A stretch of DNA of 64,000 nt from Citrus sinensis (GCF_022201045.2 NC_068564.1:3658001-3722000); one strand, 5' to 3'; positions 34,001 to 45,941 are shown, counted from the stretch's first letter. Notes: generated by a model from the sequence alone, not told the origin. Translations and numbers: made by a program.

Positions 34001-34199
34001 ATCATACTTCACGTTAGACACCTATTTTTAAAAAATTATATAATACATATTAATGAATTGGATAAAATGAAGAAACAAAATTACTATAAGTACAAGTGGG
34101 TACATAAGTACTGAAAATGAACACTACATTGATTAAATGAACTTTACAAGTTAATTACAAGGTTTCAAGTACTTATTAAATGATACAAAGTACATGCAA
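31091..34199. other. Intergenic DNA
   Basis: No gene supported. It holds a G-box-like GACACGTGTC near 32500 and a probable MITE at about 32818-33463. Confidence 0.5.
32818..33463. mobile_element. Probable MITE with GGTGTTCAAT-type ends
   Basis: The left side has GGTGTTCAATGGTTTAAATT. The right side read in reverse has GGGTGTTCAATATCCAATTA. The interior is rich in repeated CCAATC/GATTGG motifs on both arms. No clean target duplication was found, so boundaries are approximate. Confidence 0.5.
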
Positions 34200-34829
34200 T
34201 TACTGATTGAGTTGGTTGATGAGAGCCAATGCGTTGCTAATTAGTTGAGAAGCCCTTACAATACGTCCTCTAATAGTGTCCTTAACTTTCCCATTCACGC
34301 CATTCCCTTCGAAATTGTCCATGCAAGTATCTTCATTTGTCAAAGCAGCACTCACCCAAGTTTGTAGGTCATTAATTTTGAACTCAAATTCTGGTCCTTT
34401 CAGATCTTTCATTGCTTGCAACGATTGCTGCAATTCATCCACCGAGTCTCTCGTGTTCTCCACACAGTCCTTCACGGCACCGGCTTCTCTCGGCCGCAAT
34501 TCCAGCCCCTTTGATAGCTTCAACACCAATGCCGAAGTAGATTTTGCTTCATTTAGGCTCACTGAGAGTGCTGCATTGGCCAATTCCGTAGGGTTTGTTT
34601 GTATGGTGCTAGCATAAGACGAAAGCGTATTGTAACATAAATCGGGATACAATGTTACCCTACATGAAGTTTTAATAAACTCTGTACTACTGGAATTGGA
34701 TTTCACTGGTGATTGTTGCACTAATAATCTAGTTGGCAAGCATGTTGTTGTAGTACAAAAGTATAGAAGAGTGATAATAATGGCAAGGCTATAGCAAGAA
34801 GGAAACTTTGAGCCTGTGAAAGATTCCAT
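34200..34829 (-). CDS. Pectin methylesterase/invertase inhibitor family protein
   Basis: 209 residues, one exon. The hydrophobic signal segment is about residues 13-29 (YSLAIIITLLYFCTTT), followed by a longer linker than in its neighbours. Conserved cysteines are C56, C65, C122 and C159. Landmarks are SCRVTLYPDLC, ELRPREAGAVKDCVE, QTWVSAALTNEDTC and SNALALINQL. The product should be secreted and inhibit cell-wall pectin methylesterase or invertase. It is codirectional with 30393 and faces away from 37672. No sign of damage. Confidence 0.93.
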   Translation of the reverse strand: MESFTGSKFPSCYSLAIIITLLYFCTTTTCLPTRLLVQQSPVKSNSSSTEFIKTSCRVTLYPDLCYNTLSSYASTIQTNPTELANAALSVSLNEAKSTSALVLKLSKGLELRPREAGAVKDCVENTRDSVDELQQSLQAMKDLKGPEFEFKINDLQTWVSAALTNEDTCMDNFEGNGVNGKVKDTIRGRIVRASQLISNALALINQLNQ

Positions 34830-34878
34830 TATAATAATAGAAGTTGAGGTGTGATGAGAAAAAGGGCAAGAGCCCTTC

Positions 34879-34886
34879 TTTATATA
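34879..34886 (-). promoter_or_regulatory. TATA box of the 34200-34829 gene
   Basis: The minus strand reads TATATAAA, 50 bp upstream of the ATG, within CCCTATATAAAG. Confidence 0.75.
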
Positions 34887-34889
34887 GGG

Positions 34890-37570
34890 TAATGTGCCCT
34901 AAATTTGAGGGTAATTGTGGGGCATATAATTTCTTCAATTATTGCAGAAGAATAAGAGATAGGGTAGGGAGAAACAAAATTGTTGGCATTTTTTGCATGT
35001 GGTCCTCGATCATCTTTTCATACCCACAGGACAGTATAGACAAAAAATTTTATAGAGCCACATCGAGGCTTATTTCAACTTATGTAAATGATCTTTTTCA
35101 GCGTGTGAGATTGTTTGAATTATTGGATGGTAAAATTTGTTATAAAAGCTAGGGAAAAAAGCAAAAAACAAAAAAAAAAAGTACGGTAAATGCAATGTTA
35201 GTACAAATACATGAATTCTATTATAGCGTCATTATTGTAAGAACTTTGGTACGTATCATGGGAACTAATATGACATCCGGCTGTGGAAAATTTATTTCTT
35301 TTTGTTGAGTCCATACGATATATCTAGATATATACAAGAGCAATACTAGCATTTATATATGCTCTAACAATTAAAATGAGTGCACCATCTTGCATTTTTC
35401 TAACTTATGGAGACATAAAGGTTAAACAGGTTTTGCATCATATTTTGCGTTTATATCAAATAAATATTAGGTAGATATTTATAGGTAAAGAATGAACGAA
35501 GTTAAGAAAAATTAAAAAAATTAACATATAACAGGGATATTTGGATTCAATACTAAATTGACCTATCATTTTCTTAACAACAAAAAGATTATGAAGAATT
35601 GAGTACAAATTAGCTCAACATTGAATCCAAATCCTTTATTAGAGAATATCGATTCATAAATTCTAGCATCAAGTCCTTTTTTCGAAAATGGAGTTTCCAT
35701 TATATGCGGATTTTTTCAAAAATATTTCAAAACACTTTATTCTTAGCTAGATAAGCCATAACTCATAATTCTTTAGTCAGAGATATTTAATTACGTTATG
35801 GGCTACAAACATGATGTAAATATATAATCGCAAAAAAATAAAAATAAAAAATTGCTATTTTGATCACTCGGCAGTCGGCAGGTTCCTTGAATCACATCCT
35901 TCAATATACGATATACCAGAATTGATTTCCAGTAGTTTTTCAACCAATAGTTCGTTTTGTTTTTATTTACCAAATACTTCGTGTTTATCTAATTTTGGGG
36001 GCCCCCCCCCCCCCCCCCCCAACAAAAAAAATAAATAAATCATTGTGACAGGATGGGGAGGGGATCCACGTTTCCGTAGCCGTTTCTGAAATTTTGCTGT
36101 ATCCCCATATCTTCTCCATTCGTTCAGTAATTATTTAAGAGGCGGGCATGAAGATCGTTGAATGTAGAGGGGACCTTATGGGTAGCGATCACACTACCTG
36201 ATTAGGGAAATTATCAATTTATCACTGATTTATAATGAAGGTTCAATTTAATATTAAAGAAGTTTGACAATTACTCCATAGCACCGAAGTTTTTCGTGAT
36301 GGTAATTTGATGCACAATGAAAACAGCTGTAGGGTCTCTTCCATGCTTCAAAGTCATGAATTTTCGATATAAATGAAACAAAAATAGTAAGCTATTCAGG
36401 GTCGGGTACCCAAGAATCCAAGATCCCCTAATGCTTCGCCTTCAAATTTGTGTGGCCTGAAGAACCGACTTGGGAGCAGTCACAAATTAATAACAAATAA
36501 ACGAAGCTTACTTTCTCGGTTGAATCCACGAATTGCTAGAATTTTCAAGACCAGCGGCAGCAGTTTGAAAAGAGTTATTAAAACACATACTATACATTGA
36601 TAATTGCAATCAAATACCAACAATACAAGCAGCTCAGTTGATTGTGCGGCAACCAATCAACTTCATCAACTAGTAAATTAACGTCGGTCCCAGGACCATT
36701 CAGTGTGAACTGGGCGTATATCATTAAGTTGGTATTTGTGGGCTCCGATATTAAAGCAGCTCAGTTATAAATCGGAATCCGCCGTTCTCCTCGGCTTAAT
36801 TACTTGCATTTTGCTTTTATAAGCATCTGCTACTTGAACCACAACTTGAGATTTAAGGATAGGATGGACTATCGTTTCACGGTCACACATTTTCTTAGCA
36901 TCTTCAAACTTATCAGTGTGTGCACTCAGCAGTCCAATGTTACATTCTGATATGTCTAGTCGTTTTCTGTTCAAATGGCTTTAATTTCATATGTATTACA
37001 ACTTTTTGGCGATGAATAATAATAACAATAATAAAGGTCTTTTGTCGGCGCAAAACCATTGAGATTTTTTTCCCATTTAACAAATTTAGTTATCAAGGAA
37101 AAAAAAAATTAGCAACTCAATCTACCCGCTGAACTGGTTATATTTATCAAAATCATTGAAACCGATCAAAAATGTACTTGAGCGGAGGAAATTTCGCTGC
37201 AACCTATTAATTCAATCGTTCATCAAATCAGTCGGTTTTGGAATCAATTGAATTGTTTTCAACATCCTAACGAGAGTTGCATTATATTTATTTGTACATA
37301 TATAACTAAATAAATTGCTTTAAAGAAACACTTAATTTGATTCACAAAATATCTTGTACAGATAATAATTCAAGTGAACATCATCGTCTCGGCTTTTATG
37401 CATCTGTATGGGATCCGTGACATATTGAACTGTCGCTAAATTTTGTTTCTACTCACCCACTTGCCTATATTAAAACCAATATATGTAGCAAGTACTAGCA
37501 CACTTTTCTTGGCCGCTGGGCCACAGGTTCAATTTATTAGGGTCCCATTGATGTATTCATTGTCGCACTT
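34890..37570. other. Intergenic DNA between divergent PMEI genes
   Basis: No gene that I can support. It contains a run of 19 C (36002-36020) preceded by five G. The stretch 36700-36980 has a somewhat higher GC content and a short minus-strand frame (69 codons) with no recognisable domain. Confidence 0.45.
36002..36020. repeat. Poly-C tract
   Basis: Nineteen consecutive C residues. Its length is likely polymorphic and error-prone in sequencing. Confidence 0.9.
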
Positions 37571-37578
37571 TGTTGCCC

Positions 37579-37585
37579 TATAAAA
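37579..37585 (+). promoter_or_regulatory. TATA box of the 37672 PMEI gene
   Basis: TATAAAA in TTGCCCTATAAAATGGA, 93 bp before the ATG. The flanking promoter (GGGTCCCATTGAT, GCACTTTGTTGCC) is shared with the 46861 gene. Confidence 0.8.
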
Positions 37586-37671
37586 TGGAGACATTTTCTC
37601 CCCATTTTCGTCTCATGATCATCACAATATAGCCCATATATTCAGAATTCAGAAAAAGAGCAAGAGAGAAA

Positions 37672-38262
37672 ATGGAATCTTCATCATCAAAATATTTGCT
37701 CATTTTACTAGCCATTTTTTACCTCATAAACTCAAGCTCAGCATCCAGAAATGTCCCCTCTAAAATTACAGCTAGCACTGAGTTCATCAAAACATCTTGC
37801 AGTTCAACAACTTATCCAACACTTTGCTATAAATCCCTTGCTAGACATGCAAGCTTAATCCAAACAAGCCCTAAGCTCCTCGCCCATGCATCCCTCAACG
37901 TGACCCTTGCAAAGGCTAAATCAACGTCAGCCGTCATGTTAAAGATGTCGAAAAGCCCTGGAATGAAGCCTAGAGAGGCGGATGCCATGCAAGATTGTTT
38001 GGAGGAGCTGAGTGATTCAGTTGATGAACTCAGAAAGTCTATTGGCGAAATGGGTCTGATCAAAGCTTCTAACTTTGAACTCACAATGAATGATATACAG
38101 ACTTGGGTTAGTGCTGCTTTGACTGATGATACTACTTGCAGCGATGGATTTGAAAAAAATACGGTTAATGGGAAAGTTGTAAGAGGCCAGATTGTGAAGA
38201 TTGCCCATATGACTAGCAATGCCTTGGCTTTGATCAATAGTTATGCTTCTCTTCATGCTTAA
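37672..38262 (+). CDS. Pectin methylesterase/invertase inhibitor family protein (tandem pair, member 1)
   Basis: 196 residues, one exon. The signal peptide is about 1-25 (YLLILLAIFYLINSSSAS). Cysteines are C43, C52, C109 and C146. Landmarks are SCSSTTYPTLCYKSL, MKPREADAMQDCLEEL, QTWVSAALTDDTTC and TSNALALINSYASL. One N-glycosylation sequon is at NVT (76-78). From residue about 37 on it is almost identical to the 46861 protein, while the signal peptide and first mature residues differ. That points to a recent duplication with faster change at the N-terminus. Predicted to be secreted and active in the cell wall. Confidence 0.94.
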   Translation: MESSSSKYLLILLAIFYLINSSSASRNVPSKITASTEFIKTSCSSTTYPTLCYKSLARHASLIQTSPKLLAHASLNVTLAKAKSTSAVMLKMSKSPGMKPREADAMQDCLEELSDSVDELRKSIGEMGLIKASNFELTMNDIQTWVSAALTDDTTCSDGFEKNTVNGKVVRGQIVKIAHMTSNALALINSYASLHA

Positions 38263-38377
38263 TTAGAAACTGTGATGATGATGAGCTTCAGCATTAATGT
38301 TAACTCACATATGTGTATATTGTTAATCTTTTGTCAGGAAATAAAATTCTATTTAATATTGGTCATGTATCTTTAAT

Positions 38378-39172
38378 ATATTCCTACTGTAAGACAAACT
38401 GAGAACTGGAAAGAGATAGGTTGAAATGAGTGGTGGTACGTAGAAGATGTGTTAGGCGCTGTTTGTATTGAGCTCGCTCTATTGTAACTTCTTAAATTAT
38501 TTGGTAAACATTAGTTATTGTGGTTTAGAAAGTAAATTGATTTGATCTCATAATTTCATAATGAAAAATTTATAAAATCTTTAATTTTTTTTAAAATTAT
38601 TATTTAAAAATTATATTTACAATATATTTTTAACTTTTATTTTATAATTATAATTTTTTTTCCACAATAATTATCACTTAAAAACTCCAATACTTCAGTA
38701 ACAAACAAGGCCTAAGTAAAGTTGTAAATGTTAACTTGGTAGATGCAAACATATTATGATAATTAGCTTTCAGTTGAATCCAAGAGAATATCACGTGGGC
38801 ACAGAGGAAAAATTGGACAAACAAGAAGCTATGAACCAAGCGAAAATTGCTCCACCAAATTAGTGACAGACGATGATATGGAGGCCCTAAAAAAATGTCA
38901 CATCAATCTAAAATTTTATACATTACCTTGAATTCATGACGAATTTCCTCAAGAACTTATGAGTTTCTCTTTTATTCTTGAAATTGATTGGGCCGAATGA
39001 AAAATTTGACCTGATCTGAGGCTGAATCATTTCATGGTGGTACACTAACAAAGTGAGATTTATATAATTAGTGGGTATATGTCGTCCAACAAATCTAAGG
39101 ATGTTTACTTTATTCCGTTATTTTGTTAAGTGAGGCTATTTCGAATGCTGAACAATTAAGCAGGTTGCCAGA
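38378..39172 (+). repeat. Duplicated PMEI downstream block, copy A part 1
   Basis: Matches 42909-43707 (for example TATTCCTACTGTAAGACAAA, TATCACGTGGGCACAGAGGA, AATGCTGAACAATTAAGCAG). It is interrupted on the right by the copia LTR fragment at 39173. Confidence 0.9.
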
Positions 39173-40915
39173 TGTTGGGATTATATGCTCTTTTAAAGCA
39201 TATTAATTTGTTTTTTTATTAATAAAACATTTTAGGTATTTTCAATTGCATAAATATATATTGAAAAATGTCTGTTTAATCATATTATATGTATTTATGT
39301 GATCATCATATGAATTCACAGAAGATATAAATACAAGTTATCTTATGATTAAATAAATTTAGTTCGTAGTTGATAAATAAAGTTGGACGCTCTATTTATG
39401 TTTAGATTGTAGTAAGTTCATTGAATGATTTGTCTTAATCATGTATGAATTTACTGATGTAGTTTTACTACATTGAACTGGATCACATATGAGATTTAAT
39501 TAACCTTAAAATGACTGTCAGACTTATTAAATCTCATAGACATTGATTTTACTATAATCTTAATATTGAGTTAATTATGATTTCATGAATGTAATTGTTA
39601 TTTCATTTGAGTTACCAATGGGCACGATACATACTTATAGTCAAGATTACCCAGTATCTTGGTGGGAGCAATTATAAGTATTGGAGTTATAGATTAACAA
39701 TATAAAATTTGTACAACTCATCTCTTGATAGGTTTTCGGCACTTGATCATAGAATTCTCTAACCAGAGTGTGTCAACATATTTAGTATGTTGAAAATGAT
39801 CATTAGAGAAAACCCGTAAGAATCAAGGAACAAGATGTAATTAAATTGATTGGATAATTGGGATATCAATTTAATTAATGATGTGGTACAAAAGATTATA
39901 CAGTAAAGAAATAAATGTGGCTTGGGACGATTTATTATTCGAGCATACAATTATGGAGGTCAGTTCCAATCTTTTAGTGGAATAGATTTGGAATTAAATA
40001 ATTGGGCTAGTTTAATTACAGGCCTAATTATTGTAGCTACTATTGTATGTTTCAAAATGATCCCCGGGTTAGCTCATTTAATTGACTGCACCAGCACCAC
40101 TACTGGATTAATAAGGAAGATAACTAGCTATTTTGGTCAAAAGTCTAAATATATTATGTAGTGGGAGACTCCATTAATATGCTTGAGTGTAATGAGCATT
40201 GTGTTATTTTACAAGGTGGGCCCCTATAACACAATAACAAGTAAAGTGACTTTCGTTTTAATTATTTTTTAATTTAAATCAAAAGGGATTTAATAGAATT
40301 AAAAATAAATAAATATGGAGCCTAGGGTTTCCACTAGATAGAAATACACAAAGGGTTTATTTTCTCTTAAAAGAAGATATGAGTCACTTTATACAAATTA
40401 GAGAAAAATATTTTTCTCTCTAATTTTGAGAGAAAAAATTTCTCGTGCTAATTGCATTAGTGGTGATAAAGGTGCATACACGTCAAGTGCAGATTAAACC
40501 TGAGTCATAATCTGGAAGATTCTTGATGACAGTTCGTGATCTAACAAGTGTGGTGGTGACGGATCGTGATCTAACATGAGTAGTGGTGACGGATCGTGAT
40601 CTGGGAGCCTAAATCACTTCAGTAGAAAAAGCCAAATTGAATTTTCAAGGTACGATTTTTAGATTACAAATTCTTATATATTGTATGAGAGTGATCTTAA
40701 AAATTTTTATAAAATTTTAAAAACTGATTTTTCTCCAACAATTGGTATCAGAGCCATCTCATATTAATATATAAGAATATTGTATGAAATCAATCTTGAA
40801 ATATATGTATTAGAGTGGCACAATTTATTCAGATATATATTATTTGTTTAATATATGAATACAACATGTTTTGGTTTGTCTTAATTCATAGTTAGTGTTT
40901 AAGTATTAGAGTGGC
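39173..40915 (+). mobile_element. Truncated copia-type element: complete LTR plus primer-binding site
   Basis: The LTR runs 39173-40740 (1568 bp, TGTTGGGA to CTCCAACA). Two bases later comes the PBS TGGTATCAGAGCC (40743-40755) and about 150 bp of leader similar to 57905-58070. Homology then stops; no gag or pol follows. The LTR matches the partial 5' LTR at 57130-57904 and the start of the 3' LTR at 63664. It interrupts the duplicated block, and the other copy of that block has about 175 bp of ordinary sequence here instead. Confidence 0.85.
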
Positions 40916-41640
40916 AAAATATTTATCTTTTGCCACCAGCTTAGTGTTTTAGGTCTACATATGAAAATATTGTTATTCTCGCCGATATAAGTACAAAGGG
41001 TGTCAGTTGGCTCAACGGTTTAAATTTCTTAAGACGTTGAAAAAAAAAATTTGCTTCTCAAACTCTTGCTCATATAGGTAGAGGGCAGATTTAAATTTTA
41101 GCTAACTTACTGATCAAACTTGTTTTTATGCTTTTGTGTTTCGGACTAGCTAGTAGTGAAATCCTCGTTTTTCTTATCTTTTTTATTTCTTGGTGTAGAT
41201 TAACTGATTCAGACACATTTTCATGGTTTTTGGTTTGAGTGTTAATCATTTAAGTTCATGTTATAGATGACAATAAGCCTAACTTATTTTCTTAACCCAA
41301 TAACTAATCTTAAATGATGCGGGTATTTTCCCAAACTATCATCCTCCCCAAATGCAAATTGGTGTTTTCCATAGCCACTATCATGCAAAAAGTGAATGTA
41401 TGTTCATTTGTACATTGAATTTATTGGATGTCAAATTTATATCATATATACATGGGGTATTGAAAATTATTGGATTTCATCTAAAAATGTTAGATTATAT
41501 AAGTTTTAGATTATATAAGTCATAAAACTAAATATCTAAATTATTGCGGCACAATGCATAACAAATGTTTTTGTGAGAATTTAGTAAATTTATGTTATAG
41601 GAGTAAAATAGTCAAATTAAAATTATGTTAAAGCAAACTT
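40915..41640 (+). repeat. Duplicated PMEI downstream block, copy A part 2
   Basis: Matches 43885-44626 (TGTTATTCTCGCCGATATAA, GGTGTCAGTTGGCTCAACGG, TTGCGGCACAAT). It ends where the foldback element begins. Confidence 0.9.
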
Positions 41641-41654
41641 ATTGGTTTGTAAAT

Positions 41655-42300
41655 TACAGTATGTGCAACGTGTATGTGCGACGTGTACTTTTTAGAGGTC
41701 ATAACTTACGCTACATGTGTCTATTTTTTACGTATAATATACCGTTTCGAAGTTTACGAGGAGACGAATCAAACTCATAACATTTTCGCTGGTCTCCCCA
41801 ATGATCAAACCAAAAATTTGTGTCAATTTAAATGCGACAGACACCTATTGTACATAAAGTTGTCTGTCGCACATATTCTCCGTTTTTGAGATATTTATGT
41901 AAAACGTGTCACATATTTACTTTATCATGTTTTGTAGTATGTATATGCGACACATTTTACATGGATGTCGCATATTTTCTGTTTGTGCGACATCCATGTA
42001 AAATGTGTCGCATATACATACTACAAAACATGATAAAGTAAATATGCGACACATTTTACATAGATGTCGCAAAAATGGAGAATATGTTCGATAGACAACT
42101 TTATGTGCAATAGGTGCTCATCACATTTAAAATGACGCTAATTTTTGGTTTGATCATTGGGGAGACCAGCGAAAACGTTATGAGTTTGATTCGTCTCCTC
42201 GTAAGCTTTGAAACGGTATATTATACGCAAAAAATAAACACATGTAGTTTAAGTTATGACTTCTAAAAAGTATCGTCGCACATACTATAATTTTGTGCGA
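41655..42300. mobile_element. Foldback element: near-perfect inverted repeat with arms of about 310 bp
   Basis: The left arm (about 41660-41972) pairs with the right arm (about 41986-42295) around a loop of about 13 nt centred at 41979. Paired landmarks include GGTCTCCCCAATGATCAAAC with its complement near 42150, and TTTACTTTATCATGTTTTGT with its complement near 42020. The motif TGTGCGACA / TGTCGCACA recurs throughout. No protein is encoded; short frames here are by-products of the repeat. The class is uncertain (MITE or foldback). A transcript would form a very long hairpin. Confidence 0.9.
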
Positions 42301-42414
42301 TATGCTGAATTATGTGCAACAGGTGCTTGTCGCACAAAAATATAGTTGTACTTATGTGCGACAGGCACTTATTGCTTAGCTTGTTGCACATAATTCAACA
42401 TGTCGCACATAACT
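42299..42414. repeat. Second, smaller inverted repeat next to the foldback element
   Basis: ATGCTGAATTATGTGCAACA (42301 on) is mirrored by TTGCACATAATTCAACAT near 42384-42402, with inner GTGCGACAGGCACTT-type motifs. It uses the same TGTGCGAC motif as the larger foldback. Confidence 0.75.
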
Positions 42415-42657
42415 TGAATTTTATTTCTAACTCGAATTCTACTGTTTTCAATGATTTTTTTTTCTCAACTCAAATCTAACTACTTTAATAAATTACAGTA
42501 TTTTATAAATGAAAAATAACAACATTTACAACAAAATCTATGTCAATTTTGAACTTAAACCATAGACTTAATCCATTAAAAATTTATATGTGTAAGAACA
42601 TAAAATAACCTTTAGAATGCTCTTCAATTGATGATTTTATATTTTTCTTATGCTTAT

Positions 42658-42762
42658 GCTGAGAGTGTTGAGAATATTAAGATTTATTGAGAGTGTTGAA
42701 AATGTTAAGATTTGTTAAGGGTGTTGAGAGTGTTAAGATTTGTTGAGAGTGTTGAGTATTAT
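42658..42762. repeat. Short tandem repeats of GAGAGTGTTGAGA-type units
   Basis: About four units of 25-33 bp built on TTGAGAGTGTTGAGA and ATGTTAAGATTTGT. Confidence 0.75.
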
Positions 42763-42908
42763 AAGAATCACATTGTTTGAAAATTTAATGAAAGTGGCAA
42801 GGGCAATTTGATCCAAAAGTTCAGTATTTGGCTAGTTATGATAGAAAAAAGTTTGAAGGGTTAAATTTAAAAAATGTAAAAATATTATAGCTATTTTTAT
42901 AAATTTCC

Positions 42909-44626
42909 CTATATATTCCTACTGTAAGACAAAATGAGAACTGTAAAGAGATGTTGAAATGAGTGGTGGTACGTCGAAGATGTGTTAGGCACTGGTTGGT
43001 ATTGAGCTTGCTCTATTGTAACTTATTAAATCATTTGGTAAACATTAGTTATTGTGGTTTAGAAAGTAAGTTGATTTGATCTCGTAATTTCATAATGAAA
43101 AAATGATAAAATCTTTACTTTAAAAAAAATTATTATTTAAAAGTTATATTTACAAAATATTTTCAACTTTTATTTTATAATTATAATTTTTTTACAAGTA
43201 ATTATCACTTGAAAGTTCCAATACTTTAGTAACAAACAAGGCCTAAGTAAAGTTGTAAATGTTAACTTGGTAGATGCAAACATACTATGATAATTAGCTT
43301 TGAGTTAAATCCAAGAGAATATCACGTGGGCACAGAGGAAAAATTGGACGAACAAGTAGCTATGAACCAAGCGAAAATTGACCAAGCGAAAATTGCTCCA
43401 CTAAATTAGTGACAGACGATGATATGAAGGCCCTAAAAAAATGTCACATCAATCTAAAATTTTATACATTACCTTGAGTTCATGACGAATTTCCTCAAGA
43501 ACTTATGAGTTTCTCTTTTATTCTTGAAATTGATTGGGTCGAAAGAAAGATGTGACCTGATCTAAGGCTGAATCATTTCATGGTGGTACACTAACAAAGT
43601 GAGATGTATATATTTAGTGGGTATATGTCATCCAACAAATCTAAGGATGTTTGCTTTATTCCGTTATTTTGTCAAGTGAGGCTATTTCGAATGCTGAACA
43701 ATTAAGCAGGCAAACGAATCAATAGTTGCAAACTCTTATTTTAGAAAAAAGATTATTTGCACACTGCTTAAGCAATGAAATTATGGGCATTATTATGGTC
43801 CCATGGTCAGAGCCTCTTTTCTTCCTTCGGTCCCACTGTTTAAATCAAGTCACTAATCACTATTATGTTGATAAGTCATTTTAAAATATTTGTCTTTTGC
43901 GACCGGCTTAGTGTTTTAAGTCTACATATTAATAGATTGTTATTCTCGCCGATATAAGTACAGAGGGTGTCAGTTGGCTCAACGGTTTAAATTTCCTAAG
44001 GCGTTGAAATAAAAAAATTTGCTTCTCAAACTCTTGCTCATATAGGTAGAGGGCAGATTTAGATTTTAGCTAACTTACTGATCAAACTCGCTTTTACACT
44101 TTTGTGTTTCGGACTAGTAGTGAAAGCCTCGTTTTTCTTATCCTTTTTATTTCTTGGCGTAGATTAACTGATTCAGACTCATTTTCATGGTTTTGGGTTT
44201 GATTGTTAATCATTTAAGTTCATGTTATAGATGACAATAAGCCTAACTTATACTTAAAAATTGAGAGATGTTTGCTTATATTCTTAACCCAATAACTAAT
44301 CTTAAATTATGTGGGTATTTTCCCAAACTATCATCCTCCCCACATGCAAATTGGTGTTTTCCATAGCCATTATCATGCAAAAAGAGAATGTATGCTCATT
44401 TGTGCATTGAATTTATTGGATGTCAAATTTATATCATATAAACAGGGGTATTGAAAATTATTGGATTTCATCTAAAAGTGTTAGATTATATAAGTTATAA
44501 AATTAAATATCTAAATTATTGCGGCACAATACATAACAAATGTTTTTGTAAGAATTTAGTAAATTTATGTTATAGGAGTAAAATAATCAAATTAAACTTA
44601 TATTAAAGCAAACTGATTGGTCTATA
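42909..44626 (+). repeat. Duplicated PMEI downstream block, copy B
   Basis: Matches 38378-39172 and 40915-41640 in order, and lacks both the copia fragment and the foldback element. No PMEI coding sequence precedes it. The 43708-43884 segment is present only here, and in diverged form near 47960-48090. Confidence 0.88.
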
Positions 44627-44818
44627 AAGAGATCTAAGTCAATGCAAAAAAAAAATCCAAAAAATTTTCATTATTTCAATTATTTAAAAATAATGGGAAT
44701 TTTTGTATAGTTATTTTTTAAATCTAAAATACGAAAATTGTGGGAGTGTCCCCCACGCCATTCCTTTCCTTAAGATAGTGGCACTTTGGTCCCAAGCCCA
44801 GCATCATGCAATCTTTAT

Positions 44819-45199
44819 TAGGGATGGCAATTTTTTCTGATGAGATGGGATCCTGCGGGATCCCATCCCATTTGGGACGGGATTGTGACATATTTTTGTC
44901 CCATAAAAAAATTTAGGGACGGGAGTAAGATATTTTTTTATCCCAATTACATATGCGGGACGAGAGTGGGATTGACAAATTCCGTCCCATCCCGTCTCAT
45001 TATCGATTAAGAATGAAAATTTTTTCAATTGGGATGGGATACCGCAGGATCCCATCTCTTTTGGGACGAGATTAAGATATATTTTTGTTTCAAAAAAAAT
45101 ATAGGGACAAGAATGAGACGTTTTTTCATCCCATTTGCATATACGGGATGAGACTGGAATTGATAAATCCCATCTCATCCCGTCCCATTGACAACCCTA
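44819..45199. mobile_element. hAT-type MITE, 381 bp, perfect 8-bp target duplication
   Basis: Ends TAGGGATGGCAA and TTGACAACCCTA are inverted repeats. ATCTTTAT flanks both sides (44811-44818, 45200-45207). The interior is a head-to-tail near-duplication of a GGGATGGGAT..CGGGA-rich unit, and GGATCCCATC recurs. No coding capacity; minus-strand frames across it reflect the repeat. Confidence 0.92.
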
Positions 45200-45514
45200 A
45201 TCTTTATCATGCAAATTGAAACTAGTGGGCTCCGAGATGTGGCTAAGACAGACCCTACGCGGCTAAAGCAGCTAAATTTTGAAATTAAAATGCACTGCAT
45301 TTCTTCAGCTTTCCATTCCTTTCTTTGGGGCAAACGTGAGGCCAATTTCCTCAACTTGTTTTGCAATTTGAGAGTTTAAGGATAGAATCGAATTATATTA
45401 TTTCTTGTAGGTACACTCACACAACTTGTTAAGAGATTTTTTCTTAGAATATATCTCCAAATTTAATTAAGTTTCCTTGGTCAGTAGCAGTAGCCCGTAG
45501 GCCAAAGTTGAAAC

Positions 45515-45933
45515 TAGAGGTGGCAAAAATACCTGCCCGGTCCGGACCTGGACCGTACCCGGGCGTTGTTGGCCGGGTATGAAGCTGGGTCGATCTTGGG
45601 CATCACTTGATAAACCCGAAACCCGGATTTTATTAAAAAAATATTATAAAATATATATTATTTTAAATATTTATATTTATTTGACTAATTTATTATACAT
45701 ATATAAAGTTTTAAACACTTAAAGTTTATATTTTTATGTCAAATTTTATTGAAATAAATTTAAAACTTATAAAATTACCAAAAAAATAAAAAATATACAC
45801 ATATAATATTAAAAAATATAAATTCGGGTACCCGGATTAAAACTCGGCCCGGACCCATACCAGGACCGGTTGCATCCGGGTAGGGTCCGGTCATTGCAAT
45901 ATCCGGACTCGGCCCGGGGTTTTGCCATCCCTA
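45515..45933. mobile_element. hAT-type MITE, 419 bp, perfect 8-bp target duplication
   Basis: Ends TAGAGGTGGCAAAA and TTTTGCCATCCCTA are inverted repeats. GTTGAAAC flanks both sides (45507-45514, 45934-45941). GC-rich ends with CCCGGxCC motifs surround an AT-rich core. No coding capacity. Confidence 0.92.
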
Positions 45934-45941
45934 GTTGAAAC

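Noticed and set aside
36765..36974. Minus-strand 69-codon frame (MNRKRLDISECNIG...)
   Set aside because: No recognisable domain, no promoter or splice context, and no second copy in the window. It may be a chance frame or an old exon fragment.
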